From positions 33,007,101 to 33,071,100 of the forward strand of contig OZ034969.1 of NCBI GenBank assembly GCA_964030785.1: a stretch of DNA of 64,000 bases. Reading direction: 5' to 3'. The notes beneath the pieces were generated by a model. The model was not told where the DNA came from, made no database searches, and saw only the letters and a list, made by a program, of their open reading frames with translations. Of the stretch, positions 1-10,194 are shown in pieces. The position numbers were made by a program, and so were the translations under genes. This DNA is from Siderastrea siderea. Its lineage: Eukaryota; Cnidaria; Anthozoa; Scleractinia; Rhizangiidae. Position 1 is the stretch's first letter. Each line of letters starts with the position of its first letter.

Positions 1-495
1 ACAGAAATCCCGGTACAATTTGAACGTCAAAATAACAGCCCCAGACGAACTTCAAAGTTTGGACCGCTCCAGCGCTTTCCAAATTTGACTGAAGAGCGTA
101 ATAACTCCAGATAAAGTAAGTTCAATGTATCGTTATAGTTAGTTCCAAACCGCATTTGGCTATCCGCAACGATGAAAAAGCTTGGGCGGCTATTATAAAC
201 TCACTTTCTGCACCAAAATATAACGAAGTCGCCAAATTCACGTTTTTCTGAGTTATATGAAAACTAACCGGACGAATTGAATAAACTACCGGACCATGAA
301 ACTGAACCTTTTACACATGCTTTGCGCTATTTTACTTTTGCTGGGGCGGTCTTGGTTTGGACAATATATTTTTGAAAGTGATGCACTATCGAAACTCTGT
401 TCTGTATACGGCTTTGTTGTCATCTGAATTCCACAGTAGCGCTATGCAAATTTCCTTTCATTTGATGAGAATTTGAGGAACTTACACATTGGCTA
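1..495. other. No recognisable feature
   Basis: I see no convincing exon, repeat boundary or RNA gene in this stretch on either strand. Confidence 0.5.
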
Positions 496-753
496 GGGGG
501 GTGTATCGACGATGTTTGGTCGCTACACGCTTGAGTGGTTTTGCGTGTCTATAATGTCATGCCAGTGAAGGTTAAAATCGTCCTTTTGAGATAAACAAAA
601 AAGTGTGTCGCCTGATATCAACATAGGATTTCATAGGATAATAATTGTTCATTTCCTTGTTACCTGTTTCAATTAGCATGATCATGAAATTATAGAACAA
701 ATACGTAAAACCACCAAAGCGTGTAGCGACCACACACCGTCAATGCACCCCCC
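496..753. mobile_element. MITE with imperfect ~50-bp terminal inverted repeats
   Basis: The left end starts GGGGGGTGTATCGACG and continues through TGGTCGCTACACGCTT. The right end, read on the other strand, starts GGGGGGTGCATTGACG and continues through the same TGGTCGCTACACGCTT core. Both ends are flanked by TA (494-495 and 754-755), which fits a Tc1/mariner-type target duplication. The 258-bp interior has no coding capacity, so this is a non-autonomous element. The superfamily is inferred only from the TA. Confidence 0.7.
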
Positions 754-876
754 TAGCTCCGCTTTCTCCGTTGACCACAAAAACTTCTTCTCCTTCTTGT
801 TGCTTTTACTTTAACTTGCCGGTAGTTTTCGTTTGTTGACATTTGTAAATGATTTCGCGCTCGCTCTCTTAGTGTA

Positions 877-1028
877 TTAGTCTATTTCTTCGACCTCGAA
901 AGCGCTTTCCTCGATCAGATCTTCCTCCATGGCGTCCCCCGTCGTTTCTAAACCTTCAGGTTGACTTTCAGTCATGAGGTCGAAACCATGCTCGAATTTG
1001 GCGCCTTTTACGCGTGGCCAGCGGTAAT
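877..1028 (-). CDS. Candidate terminal coding exon of an unidentified gene
   Basis: On the minus strand a TTCTCAG acceptor at 1029-1035 is followed by an open frame of 49 codons ending in TAA at 877-879. The translation starts YRWPRVKGAKFEHGFDLMTE and becomes strongly acidic, ending SAFEVEEID. A basic-aromatic start followed by an acidic C-terminus and exact stop is typical of a last exon. I do not recognise the protein and found no upstream exon before gene 1. It could be the 3' end of a gene whose other exons lie among repeats, an orphaned exon, or chance. The exon is too short for simple ORF finding. Confidence 0.4.
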
Positions 1029-1046
1029 CTGAGAACAACGAAACAT

Positions 1047-1245
1047 AGCCTTACCCCCTAGGGCTAGCCCTACTCTTTGGTTTTACATGGGCTTATGTGA
1101 ACAAAACTTGTCCCTACCATGTAAGGTTTCCCTACCTTCAAGGTAGGAAAACCCTACTCCTAGGGACACCCGAACTGCGCGATACAAAGGAGAAGGAAAC
1201 TCTACTACCTTGGGTAACCCTACTACCTAGGGGCACCCTCTCTCA
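1047..1245. repeat. Degenerate CCCTAC / CCTAGGG palindromic tract
   Basis: Short units such as CCCTAC, CCTAGGG and CTTCAAGGTAGG recur in both orientations across about 200 bp, giving many small overlapping palindromes. No unit length is constant and there is no coding frame. I cannot assign it to a known family. Confidence 0.5.
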
Positions 1246-2163
1246 TGTAAACGGCCTCTAATGCTCGCGAAATCGTCTGTCAAAGGCCTGGAACTGGTAT
1301 CAGAGAAGAATCGTGAATAAATCGAACACTAATTTCTGTGTGGAACATCCCAAGCGGGAAAACGGGACTACCTTTTTTGGAAGTTCCGTTTCTCCCGGAA
1401 ATTTTGCACTAGAACGACCTAAAAATTCATGTTCCACTTACTTTCCGACCGGAATTTCTGAAAATTTGGGCAAATGGAAAACACCCACAATCACAGTTTA
1501 TTGGCGAGTAGTAGCAGAATACTGACCGAGCTGCTGTTAAGCCCGATAACGCTAAAGATATCCCGTACTGGGTCATCGATTTATACAACATTAACTTTTC
1601 CTCAAATGTGTAACTGTTCAGTAGGCAAGAGTGAAGAGAGTATTCCATACAAGCCGATCGATAATTTTAGTTATAAGGTTTTTATGTAATTAAAAAACCC
1701 AAGTAAAATAGACAAAGGTTTGATCTCAGTGGTTTCCATCACTTTTTACAACAATGTCATAACAAAAAAACACAAAACCATTATTTAGGTTTGTCAGTTA
1801 AAAGAATCCTTGAGAGCTACATGTTGCCTTCTATGAGCTTCTTGCAAATGAGTACTTAGTTCATTACTCCAGAGTCTGCGTTTTCGTTACATCAACTTGG
1901 AACGAAAGTAACCTAAGGGTTTTGAGCGTTCAACATTGCTAGTTTTCAAGCACATATTCAGTTATTCCCAAACTAGACAGCCCTTGGTCCAGTGCACAAT
2001 GTAATTAACACGTGATATAACTAATACGCACTGTTTAGCTGTGGAGACAATTTGTTTAAAGTATACTCGATCTACGGCATTGCCCTCAGATTTTTTAATA
2101 CTGTTCTCTTACATACAGAAACTGTCGCTCAAGCTAATCTTGGTAATAACGTAACTACTTCCC

Positions 2164-2214
<51 letters not shown>

Positions 2215-2757
2215 CTAATATTTATCCAGGGTAACCTCAGCAAAACCGGTGTCAATGGTTTCTCTGGATATAAGAAATTAACAACGAATTGAAAGTGGAA
2301 CTAATGACTAGAGAAAAAGCTTTGGCGCTTTTGCGCCGACAGTACGTTCTTAATTTAGTCCCTTAGGCAAACTTAATTCTCCCGCACCTCCAATTTAAAG
2401 GACAAGATTTCGGGGCATCATAAAATTGCATCATTTGGGTAGGGTGCAGTGAGTTTGAGTGAGATGCAACAATAAGTGTTCAAGTCCCTCGACTCCTTCT
2501 TCCAGCCCGAACAAGGTGTCTTCTTCGCGAGCTTTACTCAGTGGTACTCCGTAATCCAAAAATATTTTTTAAAAATGTAGTTGGGATAACGGGGTTTAAG
2601 ATGGCACCCTTCTGTCTTGAAAGACAATGGAAAAGCCATGAATATTCGGTCATTCCCGATCTGGACATCGTTTGTGCAGACCAACTTAGGCCTAGCATGA
2701 GTCTCTATTGCACTCAATGCACAAGAAGACAGAAGACTAGAAAGAAGCTTCAGTCGA
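1246..2757. other. Intergenic; (AAT)n microsatellite only
   Basis: Apart from the AAT microsatellite at 2164-2213 I see nothing supportable. Short open frames overlap on both strands without splice-site support or recognisable motifs. Confidence 0.45.
2164..2213. repeat. (AAT)n microsatellite
   Basis: About sixteen uninterrupted AAT units. Confidence 0.97.
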
Positions 2758-2866
2758 CTACTTCTGTTTCTCCGAAACCTTTTCTCGCTCAGCTGGCGGG
2801 TCATCTTTTCCATGCCCTTCCTGACCCCCTCTGAGATGATTTGGAAAATCAACGGTTCCGTCTTTT
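2758..2866 (-). CDS. Possible terminal exon, weak
   Basis: On the minus strand a long pyrimidine tract ending GGCCTCTAG (a strong acceptor) precedes a 36-codon frame ending in TAG at 2758-2760. The peptide is hydrophilic, starting KDGTVDFPNHLRGGQEGHGK. A second frame is also open across the same bases, which lowers confidence. It lies about 290 bp beyond the stop of gene 1 on the same strand, so it could be an alternative 3' exon or unrelated. No homologue is recognised. Confidence 0.22.
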
Positions 2867-3154
2867 CTAGAGGCCAAAAAAAAGGACTAGGCATAATAAC
2901 GAGGTGGTAAATAAGGAGCTGTCGTGTGAGTGTGGGGGGGGGGGGGGGTCCACTGCCTTTGATTTTTCTTAATCCACTATTAAGTAAGACAGTTTACAGT
3001 TAAAGTAGAGCGTACATTGTCTCTACAGGTCTAAGTTTATGTCTAGTTCACGGCATATTATGATCTGTTATGTATTTTCCAAAAAGCGTTCTCGCTGGTT
3101 CACCAGACGTCTACTTCAAAAAGGCACTTAACTAGGAGTAGATCACAGCGTTTT

Positions 3155-4147
3155 CTACACTGGTTTCACTTCCGTTAAGGAGATCTGAGCCCCTCCCTCT
3201 TGTGCACTTGTCGATGTGAATCTTTTCGAATTCTTTGCTCCTTCTGCTGGTTGCATCACACTGTAGGCGATCGTGTACGCCATGGCAAGCTCCACTAGGC
3301 GAAAACTTGATTGAAATGCCAGCCATGGCCAAGGGGACGGGTGGACGACATCTCTGTACATTCCGTAAAAGCCAATCATGGAGTACAAATGTAAGCCACA
3401 CACTGCGATGCCCAAGAAGCTGGTGGCAAGCGTGATCTTTGCCACTTTGGTTGTGCGCGATTTCTGTTGCTGCTTGTTTTCTGGGCGCTCGTTTTTCTCG
3501 ATGGTGCTGAGTTGCTGTTGAACCTTATCCACGCGGTTGATCACCTTGCAGCCGCTGTAGATGAAACAGCCAGAGAGAAGCAAGCCCCAGAGATTGAAGA
3601 ATGACTGGCAGACGATCAAGAGTGCATCCAACTGTGGCTTGATGGAAGATGTCGTTTCTGCAGTGAAGACGATGACAAAATGAGCAACAACAACTGCAGA
3701 TAGAAACTTTGCATTCTGCAGCCTGCTTGGGCCGACCTTCAACTTGGTGACCTCCAGAAAAGCCAGGTGAATCAGACAAAACGAAGATGTCAAACAGGGG
3801 TAAGCGATTCCGAAGAGTAGCAGTGTTAGCCATTTTGGATCCTCCACGCCATTTTCTCTGGACTCGTACGGATCCAACATTAAATAGATGGCTCGAGTGA
3901 CTCCAAGGGCGAACAACAATGAGTTGATAGCCATATGCAAAGGCTTGCGGCAGAATCCTTTCTTGTGATTGACCAACGCTAAAGCGAGGAAAGAGTGGAT
4001 AGCAAGCAGTCCAAACGGAACGCCGAAACCAATCCAATGCAGCCCCCAAGCCAATCCCCACATCGTCCTCGCAACGAACCAGTCAGGTCCCGGTTCAGCT
4101 AGAGCATCTGTGGGAAGATTCACTGGCTTACTTGTGGCGTTTGACAT
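3155..4147 (-). CDS. PRRT3/PRRT4-like seven-transmembrane protein, gene 1
   Basis: A single-exon frame of 330 residues with an ATG start. Seven hydrophobic segments lie near residues 37-59, 70-91, 106-130, 147-168, 174-198, 236-262 and 274-297. Family motifs visible here are GPDW plus WGLAWGLHW before and in TM1, TRAIYLMLDPYESR at the end of TM2, YPCLTSSFCLIHLAF in TM3, QSFFNLWGLLLSG in TM5 and PSPWPWLAFQSSFRLVE in TM7. The DPY and PCLTS motifs match my recollection of the C-terminal membrane domain of vertebrate PRRT3/PRRT4; ligand and function are unknown. There is no signal peptide. An NAT sequon at residue 3 would suit an extracellular N-terminus. The TM5-TM6 loop is basic and glutamine-rich. 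This is the most divergent cluster member and has a longer C-tail. Confidence 0.85.
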   Translation of the reverse strand: MSNATSKPVNLPTDALAEPGPDWFVARTMWGLAWGLHWIGFGVPFGLLAIHSFLALALVNHKKGFCRKPLHMAINSLLFALGVTRAIYLMLDPYESRENGVEDPKWLTLLLFGIAYPCLTSSFCLIHLAFLEVTKLKVGPSRLQNAKFLSAVVVAHFVIVFTAETTSSIKPQLDALLIVCQSFFNLWGLLLSGCFIYSGCKVINRVDKVQQQLSTIEKNERPENKQQQKSRTTKVAKITLATSFLGIAVCGLHLYSMIGFYGMYRDVVHPSPWPWLAFQSSFRLVELAMAYTIAYSVMQPAEGAKNSKRFTSTSAQEGGAQISLTEVKPV

Positions 4148-4580
4148 CGTGAATGGACTTCAAGTTAAAGTCTGCAAATTAAACACTGCTATTAATGGAA
4201 AATCTCAATCCGACTTCACCTGTAAGGCGAATAATATTTTATCGACGGTCACATAAGTTCCTAGGAATTATTTGAGTCACAATGCAAAATGGCTTTGATA
4301 GATCCTAAAATGCTTTTAAAAACACGAAGTGAACCTACAGAGGTGTTCAGCCAGTCAATCACAAATCCCAAGGGGTGCCGATGGAGGCATTTGGTTGGCT
4401 CACTTGCCAGACCAAACTGGACGTGCTTTCGAGTCCAACGTTCTCGTATTACTCGCAAAATTGGTAGCCAATGAACAAGAAAAAAGATTAGTTTATCCTC
4501 GGCGAAATGGGTGGATAATTCTTCGATAATCACACGAATGGAAATATCGTGTATGTTCACCCCTAAGTTTTGCAATTTAA
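4148..4580. other. Upstream region of gene 1
   Basis: This is the presumed 5' flank of gene 1. I see no convincing TATA box, conserved element or upstream exon. Confidence 0.4.
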
Positions 4581-4763
4581 CAAATTGACGTCAGTTTTTT
4601 ATGCGTCTGTCCTCTTATTGATGATGAATTTCGTCATAACATTGTCAAAGTGTTGTAGATTCACGAGCCGCAGGCGAGTGGATCTACAACAAACTTTGAC
4701 AATGTTATGACGAAATTTATCATCAATAAGAGGACAGACGCATAAGAAACTGACGTCAATTTG
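4581..4763. repeat. Long near-perfect hairpin (~83-bp arms)
   Basis: The left arm starts CAAATTGACGTCAG and contains GTCTGTCCTCTTATTGATG. The right arm is its near-exact reverse complement, ending CTGACGTCAATTTG. The short spacer reads GAGCCGCAGGCGA. A diverged third copy of the GTCTGTCCTCTTATTGA block occurs at about 5250-5271. It is probably a fold-back element; no transposase is seen. Confidence 0.85.
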
Positions 4764-5325
4764 TTTTTTACAATAACAAAAAGCAAAACTGATTTTCAAA
4801 CGAAGGAAAGAAATGCTTTCTAGAGTCAATGGAAGAAATTGCCGCAGAATCTAAATTTCATCGCTGTAATTCGGAGAATCACAGGCTCGTAAACAAAACT
4901 TTAGTAAGAATAGGTCAGAAATACAAGGACAAATTCGAATTGTTCAACTAACCTTTAATCCAGTGAAAACTGTTCACAAAATAATCCGTTAAAACACGGT
5001 TCAGCTTAATTTCATCGACAGCACAAATTCCCGCTCACCGCCGATTTTCAGGTCTGAATCCACAATAAACATCCTCATCGTTTTCGCTCTAAGGTTGCAA
5101 TGGTTTCTTCAGTTTTAACCCATAAATTTTAGATGATTTCTCATTGACGACTACTAAATTTGTGGTACAATTCTCGCCTCATCAAGAACTGAGCACTAAA
5201 AAGTTTGACAAAACTTTTGCTGATTGCGTCAGCTTTACGTGGTTCATCCGTCTGTCCTCTTATTGACGATAAAAATTAGCCAATCAGCGCGCGAGAATTC
5301 GCTCAGTTATTGTAAAAAACAATTT
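4764..5325. mobile_element. Probable non-autonomous inverted-repeat element
   Basis: TTGTTTTTTACAATAAC just inside the hairpin (about 4761-4777) is mirrored by GTTATTGTAAAAAACAA at about 5309-5325. The interior has no coding frame. Boundaries are tentative because the element abuts the hairpin and shares one block with it. Confidence 0.4.
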
Positions 5326-6801
5326 TCTGAAGATGAAAAGATCAGTCAAGAGGCGAAATACCAGGCGCTATAAAAGCAAACCGAAACCGATAAGTAATAA
5401 ACAACTCGATCCGTATGAATACGGCATTTGCAAAACAAAACGAGGTATAAAATAAACCAAATAGCAGCCTAAATTTTTCAAAGATTTTTCGGGGAATCAG
5501 TTACTTCTGTATATTGATTATAATAAGATCGAGTCGATAAAAGAAACCCAAAGGGTGAGAGTATTATCAACAAACTAAATCATAGAATCTGGCGGCGGAT
5601 TATAAACCAGCTGTAATTGCCGCCGCGTTTGGAAAATGTCCTAGCAAATTACGTCTTTCACAGACTGATATTCAACCTCGAGTCTTAAAACAAATTGTAG
5701 AAGTCTTTGACTCTGGTTTAGTAATTGTTTAGCGGTGAAGAAGCTGTTTTGGTAACTTCACAGGACACCCAAGCATAATATTTGAATCAGTCATTGAAAA
5801 TGGCGTTTCAAAATATAAGACTTTGTGTGGGATTTCGAAGCGAACATTTTGAGCAATACATAACAGCGAACTAACTGAATTAAGTTCATGAAACAGCGCA
5901 TTTTGAGCAATTTTAGGTCCATTTACTTTACTGTGTATTAGTACATGTATAATACAATGACAAGGGAGGAGTCATTTGGCCCGATTTAGCCACTTTCACC
6001 GCTCGACACGTTTTGCTCGAATTTACGCACAAATTTAGTTTTATGAAAGTTCTGAAAGCCTGCTGTCTAAGGAATGGAGAAAAGAACAACAACAAACAAA
6101 TCGTAGCCATCGCAATCGATGAAGACGACGAAGTTCATTCCGTCACAGAGTGAAAAGCTTTCTATTCATCAATTTGATAAACCCATGTATACATAAAGTC
6201 GTCTGTGATTCTCGTTACCTTTATTGGTCCAGTAGTGGAGATGACATTTGCGTTTCCGTATCGCAGAAAATTTTGCATTGTTCATTCGGCATGTCAGATT
6301 TCTTAAAGCATCATCTACTTTTCCCAACGCTTCAAACTCGGGTGAAACCTATTTCGGTGAGCATAATTTCATAAATTTCTTGTTTACTTTGACCTGACCC
6401 TGGATTCATGTTTCTCTGCCGCTGTCGGCGGTCTAAAGTAGGCGGCATGGGCTTTTTAAAATTAATTTCACATGCGTTCCCTCGTCCTCTTACCCAGTCT
6501 CCTCTCGTTTCTTTTCTGCTCTTTCGCTCGCTTTATTTTTCGCTCGCGCTCCACTACCTGAACGCCTGAAACAGGCTATCAAAACAAATGAAAAATGCCC
6601 ACAAACGATTGAATGAATTTGCCCAGCGAACTTAAAGTGAAAGCACAGATAGATAAACTAGATTTGCTTGAATCACGAAACAGAATTATATCTCTAAGTT
6701 TATACTAAAATGATACGTTTAAGAGAGTACCTAGGTTAATAACAGTAAACAAGAAATTCTGAAGAATTTATAGCCGGCCGATGGTAACCAGGTAGATATG
6801 G
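5326..6801. other. Intergenic, no supported gene
   Basis: A 39-codon very basic frame starts at the ATG at 5334 and ends TAA; it has no recognisable homology and may be chance. The rest shows only short unsupported frames. Confidence 0.4.
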
Positions 6802-7380
6802 GGTTCCGCTTTTAGGCTTGGCTAAATCTATATATTAATTACTTTATTCAACTATAAATGCACCTGCACTACTTTGAACTTACTGTAAATAAGATCAGCG
6901 TCAGGTTTTGACGGCTGAAACTTACGCAGATCATCATTTAAATAAATTTGAAAAGATAAATCCCCAACCACCGGATAAAATTTAAATTATATAATGAAAC
7001 GTGAATAAACGGGTATGGAATTAACAAAAAGGATAGACAGATAGGGATCTACCAAGCGGATGATACATTTATTAAAAAACAAAATTGTCTTCAAATTTCA
7101 TGAACTGGTAAATTAAATATACCTTGAGCTGTTTCATTGAAGAAGGAAAAACTCAAATTTGGCATTAGAATTATAACTCCTTTCAATTTTGAGTTACCCG
7201 ACCTGGCAAATTCTACGTGCAATGTAAAATTGTTCCCGCGCCGCGCTCGATAGATCCTACAATCCCGCTCAGTTTTCATCATGGAACCCATTAAACTTTA
7301 CAATTTCGCCAGTTTCAATACTAAACAGGAGAAAAAGACAGAAGAGAAACACCACTCAGTTTAAAGTTAAATTAAAGCTA
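6802..7380. repeat. Dispersed 36-bp repeat plus duplicated gene flank
   Basis: The stretch from GGTTCCGCTTTTAGGCTTGG through CTAAATCTATATATTAA (6802-6838) recurs with few changes at 12532-12568. The following sequence from about 6890, containing AGCGTCAGGTTTTGAC, ATCATTTAAATAAAT and AAATATACCTTGA, is a diverged copy of about 15648-16160 in the same order. The two copies sit upstream of gene 1 and of the pseudogene respectively, so they look like remains of a tandem duplication unit. Confidence 0.65.
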
Positions 7381-8789
7381 GTTGATGACCCACGTTTTTT
7401 CGGACTCCGGGGCCAGATATATGTTACTGACAGTGACTTTCAGTGTAAAATATTCTGACCGAAAAGAGAACTCGTTCTGGAGAAGGACGGGGATCTCGTT
7501 TTAGTGGCATAAAAAAGGTTTCCCTTTTGGCATTATTAAATGGTGACAGACATGTCTACAGAACTTACCACTTAATTCTGATTTGTGAACAATTTTCCGT
7601 GCTTGGCTTACTGTCTTGCATGCATGCATGTTCCAGCGGAGATATCGATGACGTCACTTTATATTGATATTCGACAATGCCACCCAAAGACCTATTGCCA
7701 AACCCATTGGATGTTGAAGTACTTGAAACAAGGCGGAGTTATTTTGCTCTAATGGAGGCACACTTGAATTACAAAACGAATCTTCCTTTGATAGACATCT
7801 CAGTCCTTCTCGGACGAAGTTAAATCATTTAGTGTAGGCTGACGACCATTCATCACATATAAGTCACTGTTATTCAAAATCAATATCAATTTTACACCTG
7901 ACATTTTTGACATCTACCACTCTGTTTACGCCACGACCGTGATTAAATTAAATTGCTCCATCCCTCATCCAGAAAAAGAAACTGTTCTCTGAAAACAGCT
8001 GATAGCAAATTGACATGTGGCATATCGGCTGAAGTTCATAAAGCCAAAATGTGAAACTAAACAAAACAAAAACACAAATGGCTCCTCAATTGAGCGTATA
8101 AACTAGTGCGTGAAAAAGCAGGGACGCTGGTGATTGAAACAAACCTAAACTAAGTTTATTTGTACGTGTAAAGAAGGCGGGGCGGAAAGTTGTTGGCAAC
8201 CCTCATAAAGGTTTTTCTTCAATTTTTTTTAAAGAGGATTTTTAGTTAGCATCTAGCTACCCTTTACAGTAGTTGTATGCTTGGGGAGAATCACTCGTTA
8301 TAATTACGAGATATGACGTTATAAGTATCATAAGTATCATGATTATTATTAACATTTTTATGAGGTCAAGCCATTTTCGAATAAAAATGGGTGTTTTTCA
8401 CCCTTCTTTACATCCAACGTTTATAATGGCTTTATGCTAGAACCATGAAATGGTGAGTTAAATCGACTAAAAGACCTTTAATCTTATTTATTTTCTCATT
8501 TTTAGAGCGCATTGTGCATACAGCACCTCAAAACGGCAAAAAGGAAGATTACACACTGATAACCTTATCCGTAACCTAAGTGTGGTGATCAAATCAGGAA
8601 GCTAAAACTTTAATAACCCGATTGAGAACTTCTAAGTACTGTCATTTAGTTGCTATTAATTTCTTTCGACATCTCGATCGTTCGAGGACAGGCCAAGGCA
8701 GTATAGATTCCTTAAATAGCGGAGGACCATCTCTAAGCAAATTTGGTAGCCTATCGTCCGAGAAATTTTGGTTGTGATGTCAGCGTACG
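7381..8789. other. Intergenic, nothing recognised
   Basis: No coding frame, RNA gene or clear repeat was identified. Confidence 0.45.
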
Positions 8790-8930
8790 TGCCCCGCCCT
8801 CCCGTACAGACTCTGGGGGAGGGGGAGGGGAGTCCCAAGACAACCCGACGGGGGGTTGAGAATGCCATCTTTTCTTGGCGGGAAATCGCGCTGTGCTTTT
8901 GGGCAACCGGCGATTTTCTTGGCGGGAAAT
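8790..8930. promoter_or_regulatory. GC-rich promoter-like patch with two E2F-type sites
   Basis: TTGGCGGGAAA, a close match to the E2F/DP consensus, occurs at 8875-8885 and 8919-8929, each inside the longer repeat TTTTCTTGGCGGGAAATCGC. A GC box (CCCCGCCC, about 8790) and a G-rich run precede them in otherwise AT-rich DNA. Paired E2F sites beside GC boxes are typical of cell-cycle gene promoters, but I could not identify the transcription unit. Direction is unknown. Confidence 0.4.
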
Positions 8931-10194
8931 CGCATGACCACCGTCGCTTTTGAAAAGGAGATGTTTTTAAAAGCCTTAATAGCTTGTTTACCAAAACGAT
9001 TGTTCGACAGTACTGAAGTTTCAAACTTAAGAAAAAACATGTAATATCGATAAAAGTAAAGAAAAAGTTCAAAAGAATACTCAGTTGTCTTCTTGGTGGA
9101 AGGCGAAAAGATCAAGTTACGAAATCTGCCTTCGAGGATTCTCATGTTGGTGTTTTTCGCAGCGGAGAGCTTGTCTTGTTCTGCAACAACCGAGTAAGCG
9201 AAGTTTGTAAAAGGTTTAAGGTACATGATTTTGAGTATTACGGTCAAAGAAAATACGTTTTGAAATGGAAATTTAATTTATGTCATTACAAATATGTCAT
9301 TTACTTTTGATTTTAAAAAATTATATTAGAAAACGCGCTCAGATTTGTGACAGATGTAGTCTTGAATATTTTGCCATGCTCAGCCGATTTCACTCGCGTG
9401 GACGGACCCACGATGCTGAAAGTGTTACGCGAATTGCATTTAAGTTTAAACTTATGGGTTTTTGTGTTTGTTTATTAATAACAGTAGGTCAAAGCACAGG
9501 ACAAGCAACACTTAAGTAAGATTACGGCAAATAATTGCTTTCAATTTTGACTGCCGGGTCCATCTCTTTGTGCAATTGTCGATTTTCTTGTCCTTAGATA
9601 ATGAGCAACTCATGTCAGAAAAGCAAAAAAATTGAGGGGGTCACCGTGCTCGTTTCGGAAATAAAGCGTGCTGGAAATGCTGTGTTTTTAGAAGTTTTGG
9701 TTATGGAAGGCGAAATCGGCTTTCTTGCTTCAAGCTGGGTGCCAATAAGTTACGTGGAGGACTGTAGACAATGCTTATTTATTCATTTCATCGCAAATAG
9801 GCCTATTTAGTACATTTTTGTTTGTAATATCGTTTCTTCAGGCAAACTTAGCCTCACCGAAGGATAACTGAAAGTCACAAATACCTCCATTCATAGAAAA
9901 ATTCGATTGTATTTGAGTAGAAATAGAAATAAAATTAAAACTTCTCACGTTCAGATTTTTTTGCTTTCGGACAAAATGCAGAGAACAAGTAAAGGATGTG
10001 ATTTATCGAAAAAAAAAAATGGGGTCACCGTGCATTTGAGAGAGTCAAGCGCGTTTATAGTTACATAAATACTTACCACCATTGTATCTGTCTATATTTC
10101 TGACTCAGCGCGCGCGCTCGATGCATGACGTGGCATGACATTGCGACGTGAATTACGTGCGCAGTAAAGATGCGCACAAACAATGAGCGCGAAC
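8931..10194. other. Intergenic; small unsupported frames
   Basis: A 69-codon ATG frame at 9601-9810 (plus) starts MSNSCQKSKKIEGV and matches nothing I know. GGGGTCACCGTGC occurs within it at about 9638 and again at 10021. This suggests transposon-derived sequence rather than a host gene. Confidence 0.3.

Noticed and set aside
2541..2834. Plus-strand 97-codon frame and overlapping minus-strand 118-codon frame
   Set aside because: Mutually overlapping, no recognisable domain; only the small minus-strand exon at 2758-2866 has splice-site support, and that is weak.
8656..9247. Minus-strand frames of 138 and 155 codons near the E2F-type sites
   Set aside because: Hydrophobic, overlapping in different frames, no family resemblance and no splice support.
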